From NCBI GenBank assembly GCA_002307315.1, contig DBTZ01000039.1, positions 3,742 through 49,543 of the forward strand: a stretch of 45,802 bases of DNA, given 5' to 3'. This stretch comes from Alphaproteobacteria bacterium UBA1303 (GTDB lineage: Bacteria > Pseudomonadota > Alphaproteobacteria > Micropepsales > Micropepsaceae). A program made the position numbers and the translations under genes. The notes below the pieces were generated by a model. The model had not been told where the DNA came from, searched no databases, and saw only the letters and a list, made by a program, of their open reading frames with translations. The first letter of the stretch is position 1, and each line of letters starts with the position of its first letter. Positions 1 to 8,584 of this stretch are shown one piece after another.

Positions 1-1239
1 GACGACATCAAGAACCACGAGCTGATCGTGATTCACACCTCGACGCCGTCGTTCAAGTCCGACTGCAAGACCGCGCGGATGATCAAGGAGGTCAATCCCA
101 AGGCCAGGATCGGCTTTATCGGTTCCCAGGTTGCGGTGCAGCCGCAGGAAAGTCTGGCGGCGGAAAACGCCATCGATTTCGTCGCCCGCAACGAATACGA
201 ATTCGCCATTCGGGAACTTGCCGCCGGCGCCAAGTGGGAGGGCCTGGCCGGCATTTCCTATCGCGACGGTTCCGGCTCCATCGTCCACAATGCCGATCGC
301 GAAATCCTGACCGACATGGACAAGCTGCCTTCGGTGCTGCCGGTCTACCAGCGCGATCTGAAAATCGAAAACTACTACGGCGGCTATCTCAAGCACCCCT
401 ACATGTCGTGGTACACCGGGCGGGGCTGCAAGTCGCATTGCACCTTCTGCCTGTGGCCGCAGACCATTTCCGGCCACAAGTACCGCACCCATTCGATCCC
501 CTACGTGATCGACGAAGTAAAATACATGAAGGCCAATTTTCCCCAGGTGCGGGAAATCTTCTTCGACGACGGCACGCTGACCGACAACACCGCTCGGGTC
601 GAGGAGCTCGCGAAGGAGCTGGGCAAGCTCGGCGTCGTCTGGTCGTGCAACGCCAAGGCCAACGTGCCGCGCAGTACCCTCGAAATCATGAAGGATAACG
701 GCTTGCGCATTCTGCTGGTCGGGTATGAGAGCGGCAATCAGAAGATTCTGCAAAACATCAAGAAGGGCTTGCTGGTCGATGTGGCGCGCCGCTTCGCCAG
801 GGATTGTCACGAGTTGGGCATTCTGGTGCATGGCACCTTCATCCTCGGGCTGCCCGGCGAGACCCGCGAGACCATTCGGGAAACGCTGAATTTCGCCAAG
901 GAGGTCAACCCGCGCACGCTTCAGGTGTCGCTGGCGGCGCCCTATCCCGGCACCTTCCTCTACAATCAGGCCAAGGAGAACGGCTGGTTCGCCACCGATA
1001 CCGAGCTTCTGACCGACGGCGGCACCCAGATTGCGCCGCTCAACTACGAAACCTTAAGTCACACCGAGATTTTCGAGGCGGTCGAATGGTTTTACAAGAA
1101 GTTCTACTTCCGCCCCTCGAAGATCGCCGAGATCGTCGGCGAGATGATGACCGCGCCCGAGATGTTGATGCGCCGCCTGCGCGAAGGCGTCGAGTTCTTC
1201 AATTTTCTGAAGGCCCGCGAGGACATCATCGTCTCGTGA
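1..1239 (+). CDS. hpnJ: HpnJ-type hopanoid radical SAM protein, copy 1 (5' truncated by window)
   Basis: The reading frame is open from base 1, so the start lies upstream of the window; compared with copy 2 about 70 residues are missing. The visible part holds the end of a B12-binding-like N-terminal domain and a radical SAM core with the cluster motif CxxxCxxC (in-window residues Cys143, Cys147, Cys150, within GRGCKSHCTFCLWPQ). HpnJ is known to act after HpnI and HpnK, contracting the glucosamine head group of bacteriohopanetetrol to the cyclitol ether. It is followed after 156 bases by a second HpnJ. By eye roughly two thirds of residues match copy 2, so the duplication is old. Copy 1 has FFDDGTLTDN where copy 2 has FFDDDTFTDD. 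Family assignment is firm; which reaction this copy performs is not known. Confidence 0.9.
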   Translation, partial: DDIKNHELIVIHTSTPSFKSDCKTARMIKEVNPKARIGFIGSQVAVQPQESLAAENAIDFVARNEYEFAIRELAAGAKWEGLAGISYRDGSGSIVHNADREILTDMDKLPSVLPVYQRDLKIENYYGGYLKHPYMSWYTGRGCKSHCTFCLWPQTISGHKYRTHSIPYVIDEVKYMKANFPQVREIFFDDGTLTDNTARVEELAKELGKLGVVWSCNAKANVPRSTLEIMKDNGLRILLVGYESGNQKILQNIKKGLLVDVARRFARDCHELGILVHGTFILGLPGETRETIRETLNFAKEVNPRTLQVSLAAPYPGTFLYNQAKENGWFATDTELLTDGGTQIAPLNYETLSHTEIFEAVEWFYKKFYFRPSKIAEIVGEMMTAPEMLMRRLREGVEFFNFLKAREDIIVS

Positions 1240-1395
1240 TCGCCGCGAAAGCGTTGGGCCTGAATGGCTTGCATTCGTACCGTGCATCTGGTCTAACGTC
1301 GGCCATGTGGGAGCGTTGTTTGTGCGTTGTCCGCCTCGTCGTCTGCGGCCGAGGGTTGGCGCGGTTCGCGGCGGTCGGCGCAGGGGCATGAGGTC

Positions 1396-2826
1396 ATGCG
1401 GACATTATTTCTTCAAGCGCCGTCCTTCGACGGCTTCGACGGCGGCGCCGGTTCGCGCTATCAAGCCAGACGCGAGATTAAAAGCTTCTGGTATCCCACC
1501 TGGCTGGCCCAGCCTGCGGCGCTGGTGGAAAATTCCAAACTGATCGACGCGCCGCCGCACGGCACTTCGCTGGCGGAGGTGACGGCGCAGGCGAAGGATT
1601 TCGATCTGGTGGTGCTGCACACTTCGGTGCCGTCGTTCAAGTCGGACGTCAAGGTGATCGAGGCGCTGAAGGCGGCCAATCCGAATCTGAAAGCGGGGCT
1701 GATCGGCGCCAAGGTCGCCGTGAATCCCGAGGTTTCGCTGGTCGAAGGCAAGTGCGTGGACTTCGTCGCCCGCAACGAGTTCGACTTCACCATCAAGGAC
1801 GTCGCCGACGAGGTACCGTGGTCCGACATCAAGGGGATTTCCTACCGCAACGGCCAGGGCGCGATTATCCACAACGAGGACCGCGAGATCCTCGAAAACA
1901 TGGACAGCCTGCCGTTCGTCACCCCGATTTACCAACGCGACCTCGTAATCGAAAAGTACTTCATCGGCTATCTCAAGCATCCCTACATTTCGATCTACAC
2001 CGGGCGCGGCTGCAAATCGCGCTGCACCTTCTGCCTGTGGCCGCAGACCGTCGGCGGCCATCGCTACCGCACCCGTTCGGTCGGTCATGTGCTGGAAGAG
2101 ATCGCCTGGGCCAAGCAGGCGTTCCCGCAGGTACGCGAATTTTTCTTCGACGACGATACCTTCACCGACGATACGGCGCGGGCCGAAGAAATCGCGCGCG
2201 GTCTTGGCAAGCTCGGCGTGACCTGGGCGTGCAACGCCAAGGCCAACGTGCCGCGCAAGACGCTCGAAGTGTTGAAAGACAACGGCCTTAGGCTGTTGCT
2301 GGTCGGCTATGAGAGCGGCAACCAGCAGATTTTGCACAACATCAAGAAGGGCCTCAGGATCGAGGTCGCCGAACGCTTCACCAGAGATTGCCACGAGCTC
2401 GGCGTTCAGATCCACGGCACCTTCATCCTCGGCCTGCCGGGCGAGACGACGGCCACCATCCGCGAAACCGTCGAATACGCCAAGCGCATCAATCCGCACA
2501 CCATCCAGGTGTCGCTGGCGGCGCCCTATCCCGGCACATTTCTCTATAATCAGGCGCTGCAGAACGGCTGGCTCGACGAAGCCAATGCCGAACTGGTGGA
2601 CGATCTCGGCGTACAGATCGCGCCGCTGCACTATCCGCACCTGACCCACAAGGAGATTTTCGATTCGCTGGAGGTTTTCTACAAGGAGTTCTATTTCCGG
2701 CCATCGAAGATCGCCGCGATCGTGCGCGAGATGTTCGGCTCGGCCGACATGATGAAACGCCGTCTGCGCGAGGGCGTCGAGTTCTTCCAGTTTCTGCACG
2801 ACCGCCGCAAGAGCACGGCCTGCTGA
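1396..2826 (+). CDS. hpnJ: HpnJ hopanoid radical SAM protein, copy 2
   Basis: This 476-residue protein has the full HpnJ architecture: an N-terminal B12-binding-like domain (about residues 1-180) and a radical SAM core with Cys206, Cys210 and Cys213 in CxxxCxxC, followed by the GYESGNQ and HGTFILGLPGET segments typical of this group. The frame stays open upstream, but ATG 1396 is preferred because MRTLFLQAPSFDGFDGG is the usual beginning of HpnJ and a GAGG-like site sits just before it. The known role of the family is conversion of bacteriohopanetetrol glucosamine to bacteriohopanetetrol cyclitol ether. HpnL follows 19 bases downstream in the same operon. Of the two copies this one keeps the acidic run DDDTFTDD and may be the canonical enzyme; that is inference. 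Confidence 0.93.
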   Translation: MRTLFLQAPSFDGFDGGAGSRYQARREIKSFWYPTWLAQPAALVENSKLIDAPPHGTSLAEVTAQAKDFDLVVLHTSVPSFKSDVKVIEALKAANPNLKAGLIGAKVAVNPEVSLVEGKCVDFVARNEFDFTIKDVADEVPWSDIKGISYRNGQGAIIHNEDREILENMDSLPFVTPIYQRDLVIEKYFIGYLKHPYISIYTGRGCKSRCTFCLWPQTVGGHRYRTRSVGHVLEEIAWAKQAFPQVREFFFDDDTFTDDTARAEEIARGLGKLGVTWACNAKANVPRKTLEVLKDNGLRLLLVGYESGNQQILHNIKKGLRIEVAERFTRDCHELGVQIHGTFILGLPGETTATIRETVEYAKRINPHTIQVSLAAPYPGTFLYNQALQNGWLDEANAELVDDLGVQIAPLHYPHLTHKEIFDSLEVFYKEFYFRPSKIAAIVREMFGSADMMKRRLREGVEFFQFLHDRRKSTAC

Positions 2827-2845
2827 ACGAAAGAGGGGCGCGGTC

Positions 2846-3823
2846 ATGCGGATGAGGTTCGGCGTCGCCGCGGCGCTGCTCGCCGGTATCGCGCTTTTGG
2901 CGTTCGTCCTTTGGCATGTCGGTCTTGCGCCGGTGCTCGGCGCGATTGCCCGCGTCGGCGTAATCGGTTTCGTGCTGATTTGTCTGGCGGCGCTGCCGAT
3001 GCTGGCGTTCCTTGGGCTGGCTTGGCGTTCGCTTACCGGTCCGCTCGCTCCGCATTGGGTTTATTTCGTCTCGCGGCAATTGCGCGATTCCGCCACCGAT
3101 CTGTTGCCGTTCACCCAGATCGGCGGGGTGGTGATCGGGGCGCGCGCCGGCATCTTGGGCGGCATTCCTTCGGTCACCGCCTATTCCTCGACCGTGGTGG
3201 ATTTTACCGCCGAGATGCTGGCGCAGATCGCCTTTACCATTCTGGGTCTGCTGATCGGGCTATCGCATCTTAAGGCGGTGCCCGCGCTTGCGGGCTATGC
3301 CGACGCGTTGATCGTCGGCACCGTGCTGTTGATCCCCGGCAGCGCCGCCTTCATCGTGCTGCAGCGCAAGGGCAGTAAACTGGCCGCCGATCTGGCGGCG
3401 AAGTTTCTGCCCGCCGCCGTCACCCACACCGAACAATTCACCGCCAACATCGAAGCGCTCTATCGTCAGCCGATCAAGCTGGCGGTCGCATCCTCGTTTC
3501 ATCTCGTCGCCTGGATTCTGGCGGGGGTGTGGCTGTGGGCGATCTTCGCCTTGTGCGGCGCGCATATCGGCGTGCTCGATTGCATCGCCATCGAAAGCCT
3601 CTTGGCGGCCTTGCGCGGCATCATGCTGTTCGTTCCCGCCTCCATCGGCGTGCAGGAAGCCGGCTATGCCGCACTCGCCCCGGTGTTCGGCGCCGGGCCC
3701 GAGATTGGCCTTGCGGTATCGCTTCTGAAACGCGGCCGCGACATCGTCGTCGGCATTCCGGTGTTGTTGATCTGGCAGGCGATCGAAGGCCGGCGGGCGA
3801 TCGCCAAGGCCGGAGAAACATGA
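2846..3823 (+). CDS. hpnL: HpnL, hopanoid-associated integral membrane protein
   Basis: This 325-residue protein is almost entirely hydrophobic, with about eight likely membrane segments, and resembles the lysylphosphatidylglycerol-synthase-type transmembrane family (UPF0104) to which HpnL belongs. Useful landmarks are the central QIGGVVIGARAG segment and the late PASIGVQEAGY segment, both typical of this superfamily. A ribosome-binding site AAGAGGGG lies about seven bases before ATG 2846. Its stop codon overlaps the HpnK start as ATGA, so the two are probably translationally coupled. HpnL has no proven biochemical activity; a role in moving or presenting a hopanoid head-group intermediate at the inner membrane is a guess from its fold and neighbours. 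Confidence 0.85.
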   Translation: MRMRFGVAAALLAGIALLAFVLWHVGLAPVLGAIARVGVIGFVLICLAALPMLAFLGLAWRSLTGPLAPHWVYFVSRQLRDSATDLLPFTQIGGVVIGARAGILGGIPSVTAYSSTVVDFTAEMLAQIAFTILGLLIGLSHLKAVPALAGYADALIVGTVLLIPGSAAFIVLQRKGSKLAADLAAKFLPAAVTHTEQFTANIEALYRQPIKLAVASSFHLVAWILAGVWLWAIFALCGAHIGVLDCIAIESLLAALRGIMLFVPASIGVQEAGYAALAPVFGAGPEIGLAVSLLKRGRDIVVGIPVLLIWQAIEGRRAIAKAGET

Positions 3824-4662
3824 AGAACCTTATCGTCACCGCCGACGATTTCGGCGCCGATCCCGCGGTCAACGCCGCAGTGTTGCGCGCCCATAGCCAA
3901 GGCATCCTGACCTGCGCCAGTCTGATGGTGGCCGCCCCCGGTGCGCGCGAGGCGGTCGCGATGGCCAAGGAAACCCCGTCGTTGAAGGTGGGGTTGCATC
4001 TGGTGCTGGTCGAGGGACGGCCCAGCCTGCCGCCTGCCGACATCCCCGATCTGATCGATACCGACGGTTTTTTTCGCACCGACATGGCGAAGATGGGGGC
4101 GGACATTTTTTTCCGCGCCAAGGTGCGTCGGCAGGTGGCGGCCGAAATCGAAGCCCAGTTCAAGGCGTTTGCCGAAACCGGTTTGGAACTCGATCACGTC
4201 AACGCCCACAAGCATTACCACCTGCATCCGACCATCGCCTCGCTGATCCTCGCCATCGGCAAGCGCTACGGCCTCAAGGCAATGCGGGTGCCTTACGAGC
4301 CGACGGACATTCTCCGCCGCATCGATTCGCAAACCCCGGCCAATCCGCTGGTCGCCTGGTGGGCGAAGCGGCTGAAGGCGCGGCTTCGGGCGGCCGGCAT
4401 CTTCGCGCCCGACCGGGTGTTCGGACTGGCCTGGTCGGGCGAGATGACCGAAAGGCGGCTGTGCGCGCTCCTCGCCGATCTGCCCGCAGGATCGAACGAA
4501 ATCTATTTTCATCCGGCGCTGGCCGCTTCCTATCCGGGAAGCGCCCCGTTCTATGCCTACCGGGCCGAGGCGGATGCTCTGGTGTCGCAAAAAGCGATTG
4601 AATTAATTAACAAAAACGATATTCGTCGGATGGCGTTCGGGGCTTTTGCGTCCCCCCCCTGA
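3820..4662 (+). CDS. hpnK: HpnK, hopanoid head-group sugar deacetylase (YdjC/ChbG family)
   Basis: This 280-residue protein begins MKNLIVTADDFG, the metal-binding start of the YdjC/ChbG carbohydrate deacetylases (Asp9, Asp10). His60 in GLHLVL and the cluster DHVNAHKHYH (Asp125, His126, His130) supply the other expected metal and catalytic residues. In the known pathway HpnK removes the acetyl group from the N-acetylglucosamine added to bacteriohopanetetrol by HpnI, giving the substrate of HpnJ, and the presence of HpnJ next door fits this. ATG 3820 overlaps the HpnL stop by four bases and has GGAGA just before it. A 61-base gap with its own GGAGGGG site separates it from HpnA. Confidence 0.92.
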   Translation: MKNLIVTADDFGADPAVNAAVLRAHSQGILTCASLMVAAPGAREAVAMAKETPSLKVGLHLVLVEGRPSLPPADIPDLIDTDGFFRTDMAKMGADIFFRAKVRRQVAAEIEAQFKAFAETGLELDHVNAHKHYHLHPTIASLILAIGKRYGLKAMRVPYEPTDILRRIDSQTPANPLVAWWAKRLKARLRAAGIFAPDRVFGLAWSGEMTERRLCALLADLPAGSNEIYFHPALAASYPGSAPFYAYRAEADALVSQKAIELINKNDIRRMAFGAFASPP

Positions 4663-4723
4663 CGGGATACACTCGCCGGATGATGGTGTTTAGCGCACGG
4701 CTTGTCATGATCGGAGGGGCGTC

Positions 4724-5725
4724 ATGAGCGACCTGGTTTTTCTCACCGGGGCGTCGGGTTTCGTCGGTTCGGCGGTGGCCCGTCTCCTGGCGGTCGAGGG
4801 CTATGCCTTGCGCCTGGGGGTGCGGGAAAGTTCCCGGCGCGACAACCTCGAAGGCCTCGCCGCCGAAATCGTCGTCGCCGACATGTGCGACGAGGCGGCG
4901 TTGACCGAGGCGATGAAGGGTGCAGCTTACGTCTTTCACGTCGCTGCCGATTACCGCTTGTGGGCGCGCGACCCGGACGAGATCGTAAGCCACAATCGCG
5001 ACGGCACAAGGGCGGTGATGAAGGCGGCGCTGGCGAACAAGGTAAAGCGGATCGTCTACACCTCGTCGGTTGCCACCTTGCACCCGCGCGTGGACGGAAC
5101 CCCGGTCGACGAGACCGCGCGCCACAGCGCGGAAACCGCCATCGGCGCCTACAAGAAAAGCAAAGTGATCGCCGAGCGGCTGGTGGAAAAAATGATCGCC
5201 GAAGACGGTCTGCCGGCGGTGATCGTCAGCCCTTCGACGCCGATCGGCCCGCGCGACATCAAGCCGACGCCGACCGGACGGATCATCGTCGAGGCGGCGA
5301 TGGGGCGCATTCCTGCTTTCGTCGATACCGGCCTCAACGTCGTGCATGTCGACGATGTGGCGATGGGGCATCTTTTGGCGCTGAAAAAAGGACGGATCGG
5401 CGAAAGCTACATCCTCGGCGGCGAGGATATGGCGTTCCGCGATCTGGTGGGCGAGATCGCCAAACTGGCCGGGCGAAAGCCGCCGACCGTCGGTCTGCCG
5501 CGGGGGCCGTTGTTTCCGCTCGCCTATGCGGTGGAAGGATTGGCGCGTCTTTTCGGCGTCGACAAAGAACCGTTCATCACCGTCGATGCCTTGAAGATGG
5601 CGAAGTATCATATGTTTTTTTCCTCGGCCAAGGCGGCGCGCGAGCTGGGGTATCGGGCGCGGCCCGCGGCCGCGGCCTTGGCCGACGCCTATCGCTGGTT
5701 CGAAAAAGCGGGGTATCTGTCGTGA
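4724..5725 (+). CDS. hpnA: HpnA, hopanoid-associated NAD-dependent sugar epimerase/dehydratase
   Basis: The 333-residue protein is an extended short-chain dehydrogenase. It shows the nucleotide-binding GxxGxxG loop near its start (GASGFVG, residues 9-15), the YTSSVATLH strand, the catalytic YxxxK pair (Tyr143, Lys147) and an IVSPSTPIGPRD segment usual in NAD-dependent epimerases. GGAGGGG lies upstream of ATG 4724. HpnA is found in many hpn operons, but its substrate has not been established to my knowledge; a sugar-linked hopanoid or a nucleotide sugar is possible. The stop overlaps the GTG start of HpnB (GTGA), which suggests joint translation with the adjacent glycosyltransferase. Confidence 0.9.
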   Translation: MSDLVFLTGASGFVGSAVARLLAVEGYALRLGVRESSRRDNLEGLAAEIVVADMCDEAALTEAMKGAAYVFHVAADYRLWARDPDEIVSHNRDGTRAVMKAALANKVKRIVYTSSVATLHPRVDGTPVDETARHSAETAIGAYKKSKVIAERLVEKMIAEDGLPAVIVSPSTPIGPRDIKPTPTGRIIVEAAMGRIPAFVDTGLNVVHVDDVAMGHLLALKKGRIGESYILGGEDMAFRDLVGEIAKLAGRKPPTVGLPRGPLFPLAYAVEGLARLFGVDKEPFITVDALKMAKYHMFFSSAKAARELGYRARPAAAALADAYRWFEKAGYLS

Positions 5726-6858
5726 TCGTCACGCTGATATGGGCGCTTGCCCCTTTGTGCCTGTGGCTGGGGCTGGCCTTCGGACGCGGCTTCTTCTGGC
5801 TGTCTCGCGAACGCGACGACGCCGACGATCCGGCCGTTCCGGCGCGGTGGCCGAGCGTGGTTGCGGTGGTGCCGGCGCGCGACGAAGCCGAGGCGATCGT
5901 CCGTTCGCTGAAGAGCCTGTTGAACCAGGAATATCCGGGGCCGTTCCGCGTCGTGCTGGTCGACGACCAAAGCTTGGACGCCACCGCCGCCGTCGCCAAG
6001 GGGCTTAAAGACCCTCGGTTGACGGTGGTCGAAGGGCTGCCGCATCCGGCCGGCTGGACCGGCAAGCTGTATGCGGTGGAGCAGGGCGTGAAGCAGGCCG
6101 GTCTCACCTTGCCGGATTATCTCTGGCTGACCGACGCCGACATCGAGCATACCCCCGACAATTTGCGCAAGCTGGCGGCGCGGGCGGAAGACCGCGGCTT
6201 GGTGCTGACCTCGCTGATGGCCAAGCTCGCTTGCGAAAGTCCGGCGGAGAAATTCCTTATTCCCGCCTTCGTGTTCTTTTTCGCCATGCTCTATCCGTTC
6301 GGTTGGGTGAACGACAAAAAACGCCATCTTGCCGCGGCGGCGGGCGGCTGCATGCTGGTGAAACGCACCGCGCTGGAAGCGGCGGGCGGCATTGCCGCGA
6401 TCCGGTCCGAAATCATCGACGACTGCGCCCTCGGCCGGTTGATGAAAAAACAGGGGCCGATCTTTCTCGGGCTGACCGAGCGGGCGCGCAGCATCCGCCC
6501 CTATCCCAAGCTTGCCGACATACGCAAGATGGTGACGCGCTCGGCCTACGCCGAACTCGATTATTCGCCGCCGAAGCTGCTCGGTACGCTTTTCGGTTTG
6601 ATGCTGATGTACGTTCTGCCGCTGGCCGGTCTGTTCGCCGGCGGCATCGTGGCGCTTTGCGGCGCCTTGTGTTGGGCGACGATGGTGGTGATGTTCCAGC
6701 CGATGCTGCGTTTCTATCGCCGTTCGCCGCTCTGGGGGCTGGTGCTGCCGCTGATCGGCATCGCTTACGCCGTCTTCACCTTCGATTCCGCCGTGCAATT
6801 CTGGCGCGGCCGCGGCGGCATGTGGAAAGGCCGCGCGCAGGCGGGGCTGAAATCATGA
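5722..6858 (+). CDS. hpnB: HpnB, hopanoid-associated family 2 glycosyltransferase
   Basis: GTG 5722 is chosen as start because it overlaps the HpnA stop as GTGA and gives VIVTLIWALAPLCLWLGLAFG, an expected N-terminal membrane segment. The 378-residue product then has the GT2 core: VVPARDEAEAI, the DDQSLD nucleotide-sugar site and DADIEH, which supplies the DxD-like metal site. Two or more C-terminal membrane segments follow (near FGLMLMYVLPLAGLFAGGIVA). It is therefore an inner-membrane glycosyltransferase acting at the cytoplasmic face. The acceptor is not established; a hopanoid or carrier lipid is likely from the operon. The stop overlaps the HpnC start as ATGA. Confidence 0.9.
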   Translation: MIVTLIWALAPLCLWLGLAFGRGFFWLSRERDDADDPAVPARWPSVVAVVPARDEAEAIVRSLKSLLNQEYPGPFRVVLVDDQSLDATAAVAKGLKDPRLTVVEGLPHPAGWTGKLYAVEQGVKQAGLTLPDYLWLTDADIEHTPDNLRKLAARAEDRGLVLTSLMAKLACESPAEKFLIPAFVFFFAMLYPFGWVNDKKRHLAAAAGGCMLVKRTALEAAGGIAAIRSEIIDDCALGRLMKKQGPIFLGLTERARSIRPYPKLADIRKMVTRSAYAELDYSPPKLLGTLFGLMLMYVLPLAGLFAGGIVALCGALCWATMVVMFQPMLRFYRRSPLWGLVLPLIGIAYAVFTFDSAVQFWRGRGGMWKGRAQAGLKS

Positions 6859-7724
6859 CCGTTCGCGCCGAGGATCTCGCTTCCGGCAAGGGGGAGCACG
6901 ACGAGAACTTTCCCGTCGCGGCCATCGTCGCCGCGCGGCACCGGGCGGCGATTCTGGCCTTTTATCGTTTCGTGCGCCTCGCCGACGACGTTTCCGACAA
7001 TCAGGCTGCGCCGCCCGAGGAAAAGCTGCGGCTTTTGGAAGATTTGCGCCGATCCTTGGCCGGCGAGGCGGACATATCGCCCGAAGGGGTGGATTTGCGC
7101 AAAGAACTTACCGCCCGCAAGCTGACCGCCGACCATGTCTTCGATCTGCTGGAAGCCTTCCGCCGCGATTGCACCAAGCGGCGCTATGCCAACTGGGACG
7201 ATCTGATGGACTATTGCCGCTATTCGGCGATGCCGGTGGGGCGCTTCGTGCTCGACGTGCATGGCGAAAGCCGCGATCTGTGGCCGGCGAACGACGCGTT
7301 GTGCGCCGCCTTGCAGGTCATCAACCACCTGCAGGACTGCGCCAAGGACCGCCGCGGGCTCGACCGGGTCTATCTGCCGCTCGATGCGATGGCGCGGCAC
7401 GGCGCCGGCGTGGAAATGCTGGACGAGGAGCGCTCGCCGCCGGCGCTGATCGCCGTCATCCGCGAGACCGCGAGACGCAACGGCGAACTGCTGAAAAAAT
7501 CCGCGCCTTTCCACCGCGGCATCAAAAGCCCTCGCCTGGCGCTGGAAGTCTCGGTGATTCAGACCCTGGCCGAGAGCCTCAACCGGAAATTACGCCGCCG
7601 CGACCCCCTGTTTCAGCGCGTGCATCACGCCAAAGGCGAGATTGTTTTGCTTTCGTTCCTGGCGCTTGTCCGCTTCCTTGTCGGACGGCTTCGCTATATG
7701 ACAGCGCCGCAAGCGAAGATGTGA
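6855..7724 (+). CDS. hpnC: HpnC, hydroxysqualene synthase
   Basis: This 289-residue all-helical protein is a head-to-head prenyl synthase of the squalene/phytoene synthase family. The first aspartate-rich site is FVRLADDVSDN and the second is LQDCAKDRR, slightly altered from the usual DxxxD as is common in HpnC. In the three-enzyme bacterial squalene route HpnC converts presqualene diphosphate to hydroxysqualene, between HpnD and HpnE. ATG 6855 overlaps the HpnB stop. The gene is followed by its relative HpnD with almost no gap; the two are clearly different subfamilies, not a recent duplication. Confidence 0.92.
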   Translation: MTVRAEDLASGKGEHDENFPVAAIVAARHRAAILAFYRFVRLADDVSDNQAAPPEEKLRLLEDLRRSLAGEADISPEGVDLRKELTARKLTADHVFDLLEAFRRDCTKRRYANWDDLMDYCRYSAMPVGRFVLDVHGESRDLWPANDALCAALQVINHLQDCAKDRRGLDRVYLPLDAMARHGAGVEMLDEERSPPALIAVIRETARRNGELLKKSAPFHRGIKSPRLALEVSVIQTLAESLNRKLRRRDPLFQRVHHAKGEIVLLSFLALVRFLVGRLRYMTAPQAKM

Positions 7725-7729
7725 AGACG

Positions 7730-8584
7730 ATGGCTGGGGAAAAACACATATCGGCACCGGAAATCGAAGCGGTGCGCCGCAAGGCGGCCAAAAGCTCGTT
7801 TTACGCGGCGATGCGGCTGATGCCGGAACAGGCGCGCATCTCGATGTTTGCGATCTACGCCTTCTGCCGCGCGGTCGACGATATCGCCGACGACGGGGTG
7901 GGCAGCCGCGAGGATCGCCATGCCCGGCTGGAACTGTGGCGGGCCGACATCGCCGCCCTTTACGACGGCCGCCCCGCCGGCAAGGCCGCTTTTCTGGCCG
8001 ATACTGTGAAGCAGTTCCATCCGCGGCGCGAGGATTTCCTGGCGGTGATCGACGGCATGGCCATGGACGTGGCCGAGGATTTGGTTGCGCCGGATTTTTC
8101 CACCCTCGATCTGTATTGCGACCGGGTCGCCAGTGCGGTCGGCCGGCTGTCGATCAAGGTGTTTGGCATGGAAGACGGGCCGGGGTTTGCGCTCGCCCAC
8201 CATCTCGGCCGGGCGCTGCAGTTGACCAACATCTTACGCGATCTCGACGAGGACGGCACGCTGCACCGGCTCTATTTGCCGCGTTCCTATCTTTTGGATG
8301 CCGGGGTGACGATCGGCGAACCGAAAGAGGCCTTAAGCGATCCCCGTATCGACCAAGCCTGCAAGCGCGTCGCCCTGCAAGCCCACACGCACTACAGCCA
8401 GGCTGCCGCGATCATGGCGTCGCGCCCCAAGGGAAACATCCGCGCCCCGCGCTTGATGAGTGCGGTCTATGAGGAAATTCTAACCCGGATGGAAGCGCAG
8501 GGCTGGGCGATGCCGCGCGCCCGCGTCCGCCTGTCGAAGTGGCGGCTGATCGGCATCGTTCTGCGTCGTGGGCTTATGGCATGA
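7730..8584 (+). CDS. hpnD: HpnD, presqualene diphosphate synthase
   Basis: This 284-residue squalene/phytoene synthase homologue has both aspartate-rich motifs intact: FCRAVDDIADD and QLTNILRDLDED. It should condense two farnesyl diphosphates to presqualene diphosphate, the first committed step of squalene formation here. The start is uncertain by three codons: ATG 7730 is used, but GTG 7721, which overlaps the HpnC stop as GTGA, is in frame and fits the coupled style of the operon. Its stop overlaps the HpnE start as ATGA. The farnesyl diphosphate it uses must be made elsewhere, because no farnesyl diphosphate synthase is seen in the window. Confidence 0.92.
   Translation: MAGEKHISAPEIEAVRRKAAKSSFYAAMRLMPEQARISMFAIYAFCRAVDDIADDGVGSREDRHARLELWRADIAALYDGRPAGKAAFLADTVKQFHPRREDFLAVIDGMAMDVAEDLVAPDFSTLDLYCDRVASAVGRLSIKVFGMEDGPGFALAHHLGRALQLTNILRDLDEDGTLHRLYLPRSYLLDAGVTIGEPKEALSDPRIDQACKRVALQAHTHYSQAAAIMASRPKGNIRAPRLMSAVYEEILTRMEAQGWAMPRARVRLSKWRLIGIVLRRGLMA

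Noticed and set aside
1405..2847. Long minus-strand reading frame opposite HpnJ copy 2 (480 codons)
   Set aside because: It mirrors a clearly coding radical SAM gene on the plus strand, has arginine/alanine-rich composition typical of antisense frames in GC-rich DNA, and shows no family motif.
7169..7729. Upstream extension of HpnD into the HpnC region
   Set aside because: The extra residues are shadow sequence of HpnC; HpnD begins naturally at 7730 or 7721.
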